Assembly: GCF_029625335.1 (NCBI RefSeq)
Contig: NZ_CP121111.1
Span: forward strand, 2,108,001-2,172,000
DNA length: 64,000 bases
Reading direction: 5' to 3'
From: Flavobacterium nitratireducens
Lineage (GTDB): Bacteria; Bacteroidota; Bacteroidia; Flavobacteriales; Flavobacteriaceae
The notes under the pieces were generated by a model, which saw only the letters and a list, made by a program, of their open reading frames with translations, did no database searches and had not been told where the DNA came from. Within the stretch, counting starts at the first letter, position 1; every line of letters begins with the position of its first letter. Below, piece after piece: positions 25,779 to 35,182 of the stretch. The translations under genes and the position numbers were made by a program.

Positions 25779-26675
25779 ATGGTCAATTTAGAATGGTATC
25801 GAACCTTTAAATCAGTATATAAAAATGGTAATTTTTCATTGGCTGCTAAAGAATTATTTATCAGTCAACCAGCAGTAAGTCAGCAAATTTCAATGTTGGA
25901 AGCTCATGTGGGCTATAAATTATTTAACCGAAAATCAAAAGGGGTTGAACCTACTGAATATGCTAAGTTACTCAATAACTTAATCATTGAAGCTTTAGAT
26001 CGTCTGGAAAATGTAGAAAACGGTTTTCGTTCCAAAGCTTTTGATGCTAATCGATTGATTACGGTAGGTATTTCAAAACATCTGTTTAGTAGTATTGGGA
26101 GCTTTCTAATTGCAAAATTCGATTATATTGATTTTAGTTTTTGTGAAAATAATAGCCTTTTTGAATTAGTCAATACGAAAAAAATTGATTTTGCTATTGT
26201 TACTAAAATGATAGAAACTTTTGATACCGTACAAAAGGAAATAGGAAAAATTAAGCAAATCGTTGTTGCTTCAAGTAATATAGATGCCACTCCATTACAG
26301 GCATATATTCAAAAAGAAGATAGTGTAGCGATTGAGAATTGGTTAAACGAACAAAAATGGTACAGTCATGATTCAGGAATTCCTCATATCAAATTATTTT
26401 GGCTTCATGTTTTTAATAAAAAGAGACCGTCGATGGTTTCTAATTATATTATTCCTTCCGAATATGAAATGTTAGAAATGCTTTCCAGAAATACAGGGGT
26501 AGCGGTTACTTGGGATATTAATGCGAAGTCTTTTCTTCAATCAGGAAAATTACAATTGTTATGGGAATCGGACCGAATGCCAGATACAGAGGTTTATCTT
26601 TTATCTGGCAAACACTCAGGATTTAATACGGTTGCTCAGGAAATTGAGGAAGAACTAAAAAAAGTGTTGGTTTGA
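25779..26675 (+). CDS. LysR family transcriptional regulator
   Basis: A 298-residue regulator. The winged helix-turn-helix is at residues 1-60 (WYRTFKSVYKNGNFSLAAKE, then FISQPAVSQQISMLEAHVGY). The remainder is a periplasmic-binding-like effector domain. Its divergent placement next to the DJ-1/PfpI gene is classic LysR architecture, so regulation of that gene is a reasonable inference. It ends one base from the convergent nadD. Confidence 0.93.
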   Translation: MVNLEWYRTFKSVYKNGNFSLAAKELFISQPAVSQQISMLEAHVGYKLFNRKSKGVEPTEYAKLLNNLIIEALDRLENVENGFRSKAFDANRLITVGISKHLFSSIGSFLIAKFDYIDFSFCENNSLFELVNTKKIDFAIVTKMIETFDTVQKEIGKIKQIVVASSNIDATPLQAYIQKEDSVAIENWLNEQKWYSHDSGIPHIKLFWLHVFNKKRPSMVSNYIIPSEYEMLEMLSRNTGVAVTWDINAKSFLQSGKLQLLWESDRMPDTEVYLLSGKHSGFNTVAQEIEEELKKVLV

Positions 26676-26676
26676 T

Positions 26677-27258
26677 TTACTTCTTATAAAACAAATTATG
26701 GTCAATGTATTCCCAAACTTTTTCAGGCAATAAAGGACGGACATTTTTACCTAATTTGATGTTGCTTCTAATTGCTGTCGAAGAAATTTCGACAACGGGA
26801 GCATCAATTATATGAATCTTAGGGTGGTTTTTGAATTCCAGATTTTCATCTTCAACAGAAATACGCGGATACACATAAATCTCGTGATGTTCTAAAATGG
26901 CTTCGTAGTTTTTCCACTTATGAAGCGATTTAAGATTGTCTTCGCCCATAATCAAAGAAAATTCATGATTAGGGTATTTTTCTTCAAGATGGGCTAAAGT
27001 ATTTACTGTATAATTAGGTTGTGCCAATTTGAATTCAATATCCGAAGGTTTCAATTTAGGATAATCTTCAGTAGCCAGAAAAACCATTTGCAGGCGGTGG
27101 TAATCGTCCAGCAAAGTACTTTTTTTCTTCAAAGGATTGTGTGGTGTAACCACTAGCCATACTTGATCTAAATCGGCATGCTCCACCATATGATTGGCAA
27201 TAATGAGATGCCCCACGTGAATGGGGTTGAAGGTGCCGAAATAGAGTCCGATTTTCAT
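26677..27258 (-). CDS. nadD: Nicotinate-nucleotide adenylyltransferase
   Basis: A 193-residue nucleotidyltransferase that makes deamido-NAD from nicotinate mononucleotide and ATP. The N-terminal motif is GTFNPIHVGHLIIAN and the C-terminal one is VEISSTAIRSNI. The pattern GEDNLKSLHKWKNYE is typical of NadD. It lies downstream of gmk and yicC in a minus-strand set of three. Confidence 0.96.
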   Translation of the reverse strand: MKIGLYFGTFNPIHVGHLIIANHMVEHADLDQVWLVVTPHNPLKKKSTLLDDYHRLQMVFLATEDYPKLKPSDIEFKLAQPNYTVNTLAHLEEKYPNHEFSLIMGEDNLKSLHKWKNYEAILEHHEIYVYPRISVEDENLEFKNHPKIHIIDAPVVEISSTAIRSNIKLGKNVRPLLPEKVWEYIDHNLFYKK

Positions 27259-27346
27259 TGATTTAATTTAATGATTTAAAAATTCAAAGATTTAAAGATT
27301 GAGTATTCTTATAATTTTTCAATCTTTCAATTCTTCAATCTTTTAA
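27259..27346. repeat. ATTTAAAGATT/CAATCTTT word repeat between gmk and nadD
   Basis: AAAATTCAAAGATTTAAAGA is followed by an inverted block TTTTTCAATCTTTCAATTCT and TCAATCTTTTAATTTTT. The halves can form a long imperfect hairpin. It is another of the word-like spacers in this window. Confidence 0.6.
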
Positions 27347-27349
27347 TTT

Positions 27350-27922
27350 TTATTTGTTCACAAAATTTCTCACTAATTCAGTTGCTTCTTCCAAAGCCAC
27401 ATCCAAATCATAATTTTTTGTCACTACATCAAATTGTGGAGCAGTAGCCAATTCTACGTGGGCTTTAGCGATACGCATATTGATTTTGTCTTCACTTTCG
27501 GTAGAGCGTTCTTTCAAACGGCGTTTTAATTCGTCCACACTTGGTGGTTTTACAAAAACAGCCAAAGTTTCTTCAGGGAATTTATTTTTGATACGCAAAC
27601 CTCCGGCAACGTCAATGTCAAAAATTACGTTTTTACCCATAGCCCAGATGCGTTCTACTTCACTTTTTAAAGTACCGTAAAAATTATCTCTGTATACTTC
27701 TTCCCATTCTACAAAATCTTCATTTTTGATATGGTTTTTAAATTCGTCCAAAGAGATAAAATAGTAATCTTTTCCGTTTACTTCTTCGCCTCTGGCTTCA
27801 CGAGTGGCTGCCGAGATAGAAAACTCTAAATTCAAGTCTTCTTGCTTTAATAAATGCCTAACTATAGTTGTTTTTCCCGAACCCGATGGCGCAGAGAATA
27901 CGATTAATTTTCCTTTTTTCAT
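27350..27922 (-). CDS. gmk: Guanylate kinase
   Basis: A 190-residue kinase converting GMP to GDP. The P-loop is FSAPSGSGKTT at residues 9-19. The GMP-binding part includes SAATREARGEEVNGKDYYF and DFVEWEEVYRDNFYGT, followed by VIFDIDVAGG. Length and motifs are standard. Confidence 0.96.
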   Translation of the reverse strand: MKKGKLIVFSAPSGSGKTTIVRHLLKQEDLNLEFSISAATREARGEEVNGKDYYFISLDEFKNHIKNEDFVEWEEVYRDNFYGTLKSEVERIWAMGKNVIFDIDVAGGLRIKNKFPEETLAVFVKPPSVDELKRRLKERSTESEDKINMRIAKAHVELATAPQFDVVTKNYDLDVALEEATELVRNFVNK

Positions 27923-27932
27923 TTTTTTAGTA

Positions 27933-27988
27933 TTAGTCCTTAGTTCTTAGTCCTTAGTTTTCAATGCTAGACTAAGGACTAGGTACTA
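27933..27988. repeat. AGTCCTTAGT word hairpin between yicC and gmk
   Basis: TTAGTCCTTAGTTCTTAGTC and CTTAGT on the left face ACTAAGGACTAGGTACTA on the right. AGTCCTTAGT (27949-27958) and ACTAAGGACT (27971-27980) pair exactly. Confidence 0.8.
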
Positions 27989-27993
27989 TTTAC

Positions 27994-28854
27994 TTATAAA
28001 ACATTCAATACCTGTTCTTTGATTTTTTCCAATTCGTCTTTCATCATCACGACTAATTTTTGCATTTGCGCGTGATTCGATTTAGACCCCATGGTATTGA
28101 TTTCGCGTCCCATTTCTTGGGTAATGAAACCTAATTTTCTACCATTAGCTTCGGTGCCTTTGATGGTTTCCAGGAAATAATCTAAGTGATTGGTTAGACG
28201 TACTTTTTCTTCCGTAATGTCTAATTTTTCTAAATAATAGATCAATTCCTGTTCAAAACGGTTTTCGTCAACATTTACTTTTAACTCATCTATAGCGGTT
28301 TGCAAACGGTCTTTGATGTTTTGAACGCGTTCCGGATCAAGAGCCAAAGCCTCGTTCATAAATTGACGAATATTGTTTATACGCAATTGGAATTCTTTTT
28401 CAAGTGATTCACCTTCATCTCTTCTAAAAGAAAGAATGTTACTTAAACTTTCGTCGATAACATTTTTTATCTGAGCCCATTCGTTTTCGTCGATTTCTTC
28501 TCTTTCCACTTTCATGGTGTCTGGCATACGAACGGCCATTTTCATTAACTCTGTTTCATCGGCATCGGCGTAAACCTTTCTTAGTTGGGCAATGTAAGCT
28601 TTTACGATAGGTACATTCACTTTGGTCGAAGTTTGCTCGGCAGTACTTTCGATAAAAATAGAAAAATCGATTTTCCCTCTTTCCAGTGCAGCGGCAATTT
28701 GGTTGCGTAAACCCAATTCCATTTCGCGATACACAGAAGGCATTCGCACATTTAAATCAAGTCCTTTGCTATTTAACGATTTTACTTCGACTGTTATTTT
28801 TTTGGTTGGTAATTGCAAAGTCGCTTTACCAAAACCGGTCATAGATTGTATCAT
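27994..28854 (-). CDS. YicC/YloC family endoribonuclease
   Basis: A 286-residue protein starting MIQSMTGFGKATLQLPTKKI, the signature opening of the YicC family. The C-terminus has the conserved GRKLGFITQEMGREINTMGS. YicC/YloC proteins have been shown to be endoribonucleases. It is placed immediately upstream of gmk, as in many bacteria. Confidence 0.95.
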   Translation of the reverse strand: MIQSMTGFGKATLQLPTKKITVEVKSLNSKGLDLNVRMPSVYREMELGLRNQIAAALERGKIDFSIFIESTAEQTSTKVNVPIVKAYIAQLRKVYADADETELMKMAVRMPDTMKVEREEIDENEWAQIKNVIDESLSNILSFRRDEGESLEKEFQLRINNIRQFMNEALALDPERVQNIKDRLQTAIDELKVNVDENRFEQELIYYLEKLDITEEKVRLTNHLDYFLETIKGTEANGRKLGFITQEMGREINTMGSKSNHAQMQKLVVMMKDELEKIKEQVLNVL

Positions 28855-28874
28855 ATCATTTTATAAAAAGTGGT

Positions 28875-28882
28875 CAAAGATA
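28875..28882 (-). promoter_or_regulatory. Putative -7 box for yicC-gmk-nadD
   Basis: TATCTTTG on the minus strand matches TAnnTTTG, about 20 bp before the yicC start. No clear -33 TTG is seen. Confidence 0.38.
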
Positions 28883-28947
28883 CTAAAAAAGTATTCAGTA
28901 TTCAGTAGTCAGTTTTCAGTGCAAGGAAATCGCCATAAAGGTTTTCG

Positions 28948-29076
28948 CCACTAATTACACAAAAAACACAAATTAGTACTTATTTTTTATTTCACGAACC
29001 ATTTAAATGGAGAGAATTAGAGAAATTCGATTTAAATCCTCCTAATAAATTAGTGGCAATTGGTGTAATTTGTGGT
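28948..29076. repeat. CCACTAATTACAC word repeat pair
   Basis: GCCACTAATTACACAAAAAA on the left and, inverted on the right, words reading CCACAAATTACACC and GCCACTAATTTATTAG. The segment between them carries no gene. It can fold into a long imperfect stem. Confidence 0.55.
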
Positions 29077-29118
29077 AACCTCTTTTAATAGCTTAGATTG
29101 TTGGTAGTAATTAAGGAT

Positions 29119-29475
29119 TTATTTTTGCAAAGCCAAAATTACATTCTCAATATTTTGTTTGCTGTTGCCAATGTAAATTTTGCCATCAATGATAAAAACC
29201 GGACGACTTAAAAAAGTGTAATGTTCTAAAATGTATTTTTTAAAGTCCGCTTCGGTTAAGTTTTGGTCTTTTAATCCCATTGATTTATACAATTGTGCTT
29301 TTTTACTAAATAGCAGTTCGTAACTTCCTGAAAGTTGGTGCATTTGTTCTAATTCTTCAACTGAAATTGGATTTTGTTTGATATCGTGAAGTACTAGATT
29401 ATGATTTTCAGGTAACGATTTGATTATTTTTCGACAAGTGTCGCAAGAAGAAAGATGATATACTTTATTGCTCAT
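29119..29475 (-). CDS. ArsC/Spx family protein (arsenate reductase-like)
   Basis: A 118-residue thioredoxin-fold protein. The ATG at 29475 gives MSNKVYHLSSCDTCRK, with the redox CxxC at residues 11-14; an upstream ATG at 29496 adds seven non-conserved residues. The cis-Pro region is LSRPVFIIDGKIYIG. In ArsC-type enzymes the second half carries other catalytic residues that are not clear here, so arsenate reduction is uncertain. No arsenic resistance genes are near. Confidence 0.85.
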   Translation of the reverse strand: MSNKVYHLSSCDTCRKIIKSLPENHNLVLHDIKQNPISVEELEQMHQLSGSYELLFSKKAQLYKSMGLKDQNLTEADFKKYILEHYTFLSRPVFIIDGKIYIGNSKQNIENVILALQK

Positions 29476-29555
29476 AATTTTTAATTCTTTATGCAAAGAA
29501 AAATCATTTGCGACTTAAATGCTTATTTTTACGCGAAATTTTTAAACTGATTCAA

Positions 29556-30011
29556 ATGCAACAAGTATTTGAAACTACTTTGAAATCTAGAAAATTGATT
29601 TCAGAATTATTTCAAAAGTACTCTTTGGAGCAATTAAATAAAATTCCGGAAGGATTTAATAATAATTTGATTTGGAATATTGGTCATATTATTGTTGCAC
29701 AACAAGTATTGGTATATAAATTGTCTGCTTTGCCAATGATGATTTCTGATGCGATGGTGGAGAAATATAAAAATGGATCGAGACCTGAGCAGGATGTTAC
29801 ACAAGAAGAATTAGATGCAATAAAACAATTGCTTTTTGATACAATTCATAAAACGAATTTGGATTATCAAAACGGTCTTTTTGAGGGATATAACGAGTAT
29901 ACTACCTCGATAGGTTTTGATTTAAAAAGTGCCGAAGAAGCAATGGTGTATAATAATTTTCATGAGGGACTTCATGTGGGAGTAATGATGGCAATTAAAA
30001 AATTTATTTAA
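29556..30011 (+). CDS. DinB-like (DUF664) family protein, copy 1
   Basis: A 151-residue four-helix-bundle protein of the DinB/YfiT superfamily. Start MQQVFETTLKSRKLISELF at 29556; upstream codons to 29508 are rejected as non-conserved. The metal histidines are seen in WNIGHIIVAQQ and NNFHEGLHVGVMM. Roles in this superfamily include thiol transfer and stress responses; no specific reaction can be assigned. It is followed 33 bp later by a close paralogue. Confidence 0.88.
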   Translation: MQQVFETTLKSRKLISELFQKYSLEQLNKIPEGFNNNLIWNIGHIIVAQQVLVYKLSALPMMISDAMVEKYKNGSRPEQDVTQEELDAIKQLLFDTIHKTNLDYQNGLFEGYNEYTTSIGFDLKSAEEAMVYNNFHEGLHVGVMMAIKKFI

Positions 30012-30044
30012 ATCAAAAAGATTAATTTTAGCAAAAAAAATACA

Positions 30045-30500
30045 ATGAAAGAGCTATTAGAGATTACCAAAACGAGTAGAAACATGGTTTCTAAGTTGAT
30101 TCAGGGATATACATTAGAGCAATTGAACAAAGTTCCGGCAGGATTTAATAACAATTTGATTTGGAACGTAGGTCATATCGTAGTGACACAACAATTGTTG
30201 GTATATAAATTAGCGGGCTTACCGATGATGATTTCTGATGAATTTGTTAAAAAATACATGAAAGGTACTAAAACAGAACATCAGGCAACACAAGAAGAAG
30301 TAGACGAAATATTATCTTTGTTACATGCAACAGTTGAACAAACTGCAAAAGATATTGATAATAATTTGTTTCAAAATTTCACTGAATATCCAACCTCTAC
30401 AGGTTTTGTTTTAAAAAGCAATGCGGATTCTATGGAGTTTAATAATTTCCATGAAGGTCTTCACATTGGAGTAATCATGGCAATCCGAAAACTGGTTTAA
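30045..30500 (+). CDS. DinB-like (DUF664) family protein, copy 2
   Basis: A 151-residue paralogue of the preceding gene and of equal length. Long stretches are shared (GFNNNLIWN, GHI, VYKL, LPMMISD, FNNFHEGLH), so the pair arose by tandem duplication. The same histidines are retained. The copies differ mainly in the middle. An IS element follows downstream. Confidence 0.88.
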   Translation: MKELLEITKTSRNMVSKLIQGYTLEQLNKVPAGFNNNLIWNVGHIVVTQQLLVYKLAGLPMMISDEFVKKYMKGTKTEHQATQEEVDEILSLLHATVEQTAKDIDNNLFQNFTEYPTSTGFVLKSNADSMEFNNFHEGLHIGVIMAIRKLV

Positions 30501-30527
30501 TATTCTTAACGAATACTATTTTAAAAG

Positions 30528-30557
30528 GAAAGAGTTTCTTGTACGGAGCTCTTTTTT
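30528..30557 (+). terminator. Weak terminator after tandem DinB-like genes
   Basis: AAAGAG (30529-30534) pairs with CTCTTT (30549-30554), and a T-run to 30558 follows. The stem is short and the loop long, so efficiency may be low. Confidence 0.5.
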
Positions 30558-30563
30558 TATTTT

Positions 30564-30571
30564 TTATTAGC
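30564..30571. repeat. Target-site duplication, left
   Basis: TTATTAGC, repeated exactly at 31851-31858 on the far side of the insertion sequence. Confidence 0.85.
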
Positions 30572-30634
30572 GGTTTAATAGTCAAAAATGGTTGGTAAAA
30601 ACGCTGCAAAGCATTGTGAAATATGATGTTTCCG

Positions 30635-30670
30635 AAAGTTTATTGAAATTCGTTTCAATAAACTTTTTTT
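30635..30670 (+). terminator. UUCG-loop terminator at the left end of the IS
   Basis: AAAGTTTATTGAAA (30635-30648) and TTTCAATAAACTTT (30653-30666) form a perfect 14-bp stem closed by TTCG, followed by TTTT. It sits 4 bp before the transposase start and is well placed to block incoming transcription. Confidence 0.82.
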
Positions 30671-30674
30671 ATTT

Positions 30675-31647
30675 ATGAATAACTCAAAAAAAGCGCTGTC
30701 CCACATGTAAAAGTCTTCAAACTATTAAATGGGGAAAAAGAGAAAATAAACAACGATTTAAGTGCAAAGATTGCGGACAATTATTTACATCAAATAATAA
30801 ATCAGTTTCGGATTCTAATAAAGAAATTTGGTTTAGAAACTGGGTAATAGGGAAAGATACATTTGATAAAATATCGGTCGAATCAGGGTATAGCAAAAGT
30901 ACATTACAACGTTATTTTTCTAAAATGCTATCCAAAGCTCCAATTTTAGAATTTAGTTCAACAGATGAAATTTACCTGGTAATTGATGGAACTTATTTTC
31001 CTAACGATATTTGTCTGGTGGTTTATAGAAACTTTCATTTAAAGTCGACACAGCTTTATAGAATGACTAATGGAGAGCATTTTGAAGAAATAGCAGAAGA
31101 CTTGCAAAATTTATTAAGTCTAGGAATCAAAATAAAAAGCATTACATCTGATGGAGATAAATCATCTATAAAGGCCATTAAAAAAGTTTGTCCAAGAGTA
31201 CCTTTTCAACGATGTTTAGTCCATATTTCAAGAATGTGTAGAATATGGCTTACACAGAACCCTAAACATAAATCAGGTTTTGAACTCAAACAAATAGCAA
31301 TAAAAATCCATCATATTGATTCTGAATACAAACGACAATTATGGCTAATAGAACTCATTCAATGGGAAGAACGATATAGAGATTTTATTAACCAAAAATC
31401 ATCTAATATTGAAACAGGAAGATATTGGTATACTCATAAAATGGTTAGAAGATCATTTAATGTAATCAAAAAAGCTATACCTAATATGTTCCTGTACTTG
31501 AAGGATGACAAAATACCCAACTCAACAAACTCTCTAGAATCCTTTTTTGGACACTTAAAAGGCAACTTGAATATCCATAGAGGATTAAGTTTAGCCAATA
31601 GGAAGAACTTCTTGAAATGGTATTTATATTATAAAAACCAAATCTGA
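30675..31647 (+). pseudogene. IS256/IS1249-like transposase, frameshifted at codon 6
   Basis: Reconstructed as 323 residues. The N-terminus is a zinc ribbon (CPTC and CKDCG, near residues 8-33), then a helix-turn-helix (ISVESGYSKSTLQRYFSKML). The MULE/IS256-type DDE core has the first Asp in LVIDGTYFP, the second in SITSDGDKSS followed by RCLVHISRM, and the Glu in NSLESFFGHLKG. The ATG at 30675 runs into a stop after 11 codons because of a seven-A run (30686-30692); with six As the frame is open to 31647. Either a read error, a true lesion, or a slippery A7 tract used to regulate expression. Confidence 0.85.
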
Positions 31648-31692
31648 AATAGGTTTTTCTAAGCCATATCAGATTGCCGATAATTAAACAAA

Positions 31693-31719
31693 AAAAGGAT
31701 AGCTAAAAACTATCCTTTT
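31693..31719 (+). terminator. Terminator after transposase
   Basis: AAAAGGATAG (31693-31702) pairs perfectly with CTATCCTTTT (31710-31719) around a 7-nt loop. It lies inside the IS, downstream of the transposase. Confidence 0.8.
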
Positions 31720-31850
31720 AATTATCGTATAATCATCAAATTTATTGCTGGTTGGTTGCTCCTCAGCAGAGCCAACTTCCTCTTCAATTTGACAGCCTAA
31801 TTTAACTAATCCAAAATGAAAAATCACCAACCATTTTTGACCACATTACC

Positions 31851-31858
31851 TTATTAGC
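31851..31858. repeat. Target-site duplication, right
   Basis: TTATTAGC, identical to 30564-30571. Its last base is part of the stop codon of the minus-strand gene at 31858. Confidence 0.85.
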
Positions 31859-32664
31859 TATTGCAAATAATAAATGTAGCCAAAATTAAACCAAACCAGC
31901 CAGTCATTAGCTTTGTTTTCTTTGTACAAATCTGGATTAGGTTTTAAACCATCAACCCAATCCGAAAAGTAATATTGAAAACGTAAATCAACCATCAAAT
32001 CGCTTAATGGCGATAATTTATAACGCGTACCCACACTGGAAACAATAGACCATACGGTTCCGTTTTCCGTAGAAAAACCATATTGTCTATCATCTGTAGG
32101 GGTGAGGTATTTTGGATAAGTGGTAAGCGGAGTTCCTAAGGGACCCATTGTAGAATAAGCTTTAGCATTGTAATTACTAAATTGAGCACCAAGACTCACA
32201 AAAGGACCAAGACTCCCAATACGTGCTGTGAAGTCGCGAATACTCAGAGGGAAGTATTCTAATTGCATTCCAATATTGGTTACGGCACTTTCTCCTTTCA
32301 TTTCTCGTAATTGCATCGCCTCAAGAGAAGTCCTTTTTACCCATTCTCCTAAATGTTCAAAATTGGTTTTGTTATACGATAGTTCACTTCGTAGCTTGAA
32401 GTGGTCGTTAAAATAGGTTTCAGGTGTGTAACAGTTACATTCTGCTTTATAGGAGAAGTTGAGGTAATGAATTATTCCTATTCCATTTCCTGTGTTTCCT
32501 ACATTGGTTTCAAAATCATGACGAACACCATAATCGGATTGAAAAGCTACAGGTCCAGCAATTACACCTATTTCATGAGAAAACCCAAACTGAGCTTTCA
32601 TTTTACTTGAAATTCCAAGTAAAATAAATATGATAAACAAACCTAGCCAATTATTTCGGAGCAT
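31858..32664 (-). CDS. THC0290_0291 family outer-membrane-type protein
   Basis: A 268-residue secreted protein. It has a hydrophobic leader ending SKMKAQ and a beta-barrel-like body with repeated aromatic strands, ending WLVWFNFGYIYYLQ. From memory the name THC0290_0291 fits this family, which lies beside gdhA in flavobacteria. It is sometimes mislabelled glutamate dehydrogenase; it has no dehydrogenase motif. Function unknown. The IS was inserted exactly at its stop codon. Confidence 0.78.
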   Translation of the reverse strand: MLRNNWLGLFIIFILLGISSKMKAQFGFSHEIGVIAGPVAFQSDYGVRHDFETNVGNTGNGIGIIHYLNFSYKAECNCYTPETYFNDHFKLRSELSYNKTNFEHLGEWVKRTSLEAMQLREMKGESAVTNIGMQLEYFPLSIRDFTARIGSLGPFVSLGAQFSNYNAKAYSTMGPLGTPLTTYPKYLTPTDDRQYGFSTENGTVWSIVSSVGTRYKLSPLSDLMVDLRFQYYFSDWVDGLKPNPDLYKENKANDWLVWFNFGYIYYLQ

Positions 32665-32853
32665 CTTAGTGTGAGTCAGGGTGGAACAAAGATATGAAAA
32701 ACTTTAAATGGGATAATAGCAATTAAAATAAAGTTGTAAAACAGCCTTTTAGTTGTTGTAATGTTAATGTTTTTATAAGAGTTGGTATAGTAATTTTTGA
32801 ATTTTGGGAAGAAGTTTTAACTTTAGATAATTCGTAGTCTAAAAAGGGGCTAA

Positions 32854-34281
<1,428 letters not shown>

Positions 34282-34288
34282 TTTTTTT

Positions 34289-34404
34289 AGTCCTTAGTTG
34301 GTGAGTCCCTAGTCCTTAGTTTTAGTTTCTTTTTTAGTGTTTTCTAAGGGCTAACTACTAAGGACTAAGGACTTTATATTTGTAAAGCTAAGGACTAAGG
34401 ACTT
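34289..34404. repeat. AGTCCTTAGT word repeat between gdhA and recO
   Basis: AGTCCTTAGT-like words lie on the left (34289-34325). Two inverted blocks of CTAAGGACTAAGGACT type lie on the right (34344-34373 and 34388-34404). Several alternative hairpins can form. It is the longest of the three blocks of this family. Confidence 0.8.
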
Positions 34405-34443
34405 TTAACTATCTTCGCAATTCATTTTAGCAACATCCAATTC

Positions 34444-35157
34444 ATGCAAATTAAAACCAAGGCAATCGTTATTTCGGCTTTAAAGTACCAAGAAAAAAGC
34501 CTGATTGTAAAATGCTTCACTTTGTCGCATGGATTGAAATCCTATTTTGTTCGAGATGCTTTTTCGAGTAGAAAGTCTAATCAGAAAATGGCCTATTTTC
34601 AGCCCATGACTATTATTGAAATCGAAGCTACTCACAAAAACAAAGGAACGCTGGAGCATTTCAAGGAAATTAAAATTGCAAATCCTTTTCATACCATCCA
34701 TTCCGATATTTACAAGAGTACGATTGTCCTATTTCTTTCAGAGATTTTGCATCATTCTATTCATGAAGAAGAAAAAAACGAAGCCCTTTTTGTTTTTCTG
34801 GAAACCGCTTTGCATTGGTTAGACGAACATGACGAAATGGCTAATTTTCACTTGAATCTAATGATGGAAATGACCAAATACTTTGGTTTTTACCCCGATG
34901 TTTCCGATATTGACATGCCTTTTTTCGAAATGAACGAAGGCGTTTTTACTCCTTTTCAAGCCATAGGTTCTTTGAGCGAACACGAGACCCAATTGTTCAA
35001 AAAACTTATTCATTTAAAATTAGACAACCATCAAAAAGTATTTCATGTGGTCGAAAGGCAACTGCTTTTAAAAATCCTGATTGATTATTATGTCTATCAT
35101 TTGGATGGTTTTAAACGTCCAAAATCTTTAGAAGTGCTCAAAGAGGTTTTTTCTTAG
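34444..35157 (+). CDS. recO: DNA repair protein RecO
   Basis: A 237-residue protein that loads RecA onto SSB-coated DNA in the RecFOR pathway. The N-terminal OB-fold starts MQIKTKAIVISALKYQEKSL, followed by a helical domain. As in other Bacteroidota RecO proteins I see no zinc-binding cysteine cluster. The length is normal. Confidence 0.92.
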   Translation: MQIKTKAIVISALKYQEKSLIVKCFTLSHGLKSYFVRDAFSSRKSNQKMAYFQPMTIIEIEATHKNKGTLEHFKEIKIANPFHTIHSDIYKSTIVLFLSEILHHSIHEEEKNEALFVFLETALHWLDEHDEMANFHLNLMMEMTKYFGFYPDVSDIDMPFFEMNEGVFTPFQAIGSLSEHETQLFKKLIHLKLDNHQKVFHVVERQLLLKILIDYYVYHLDGFKRPKSLEVLKEVFS

Positions 35158-35182
35158 ATTGCTTATTTATTAATGTGATGTT

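Larger units (their letters stand above)
30572..31850 (+). mobile_element. Complete insertion sequence, IS256/IS1249-like
   Basis: The element is 1,279 bp. Its ends are inverted repeats: the outer 25 bp match at 20 positions, including a perfect 16-bp block GTCAAAAATGGTTGGT (30581-30596) and its complement at 31826-31841. Both ends begin GGT. An 8-bp direct repeat TTATTAGC flanks it, a length in line with the IS256 family. It carries one transposase gene. The right duplication overlaps the stop codon of the neighbouring THC0290_0291-type gene, leaving it intact. Confidence 0.9.

Noticed and set aside
30001-30674. Toxin-antitoxin pair formed by the two DinB-like genes
   Set aside because: They are paralogues of equal size with the same metal site, not a toxin with a small antitoxin.
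30572-31850. Assignment of the IS to the IS1595 or ISL3 family
   Set aside because: Both have 8-bp duplications and ends starting GG, but the transposase pattern (IDGTYFP, SDGDKSS with RCLVH, SLESFFGHLKG) fits IS256/IS1249 better.
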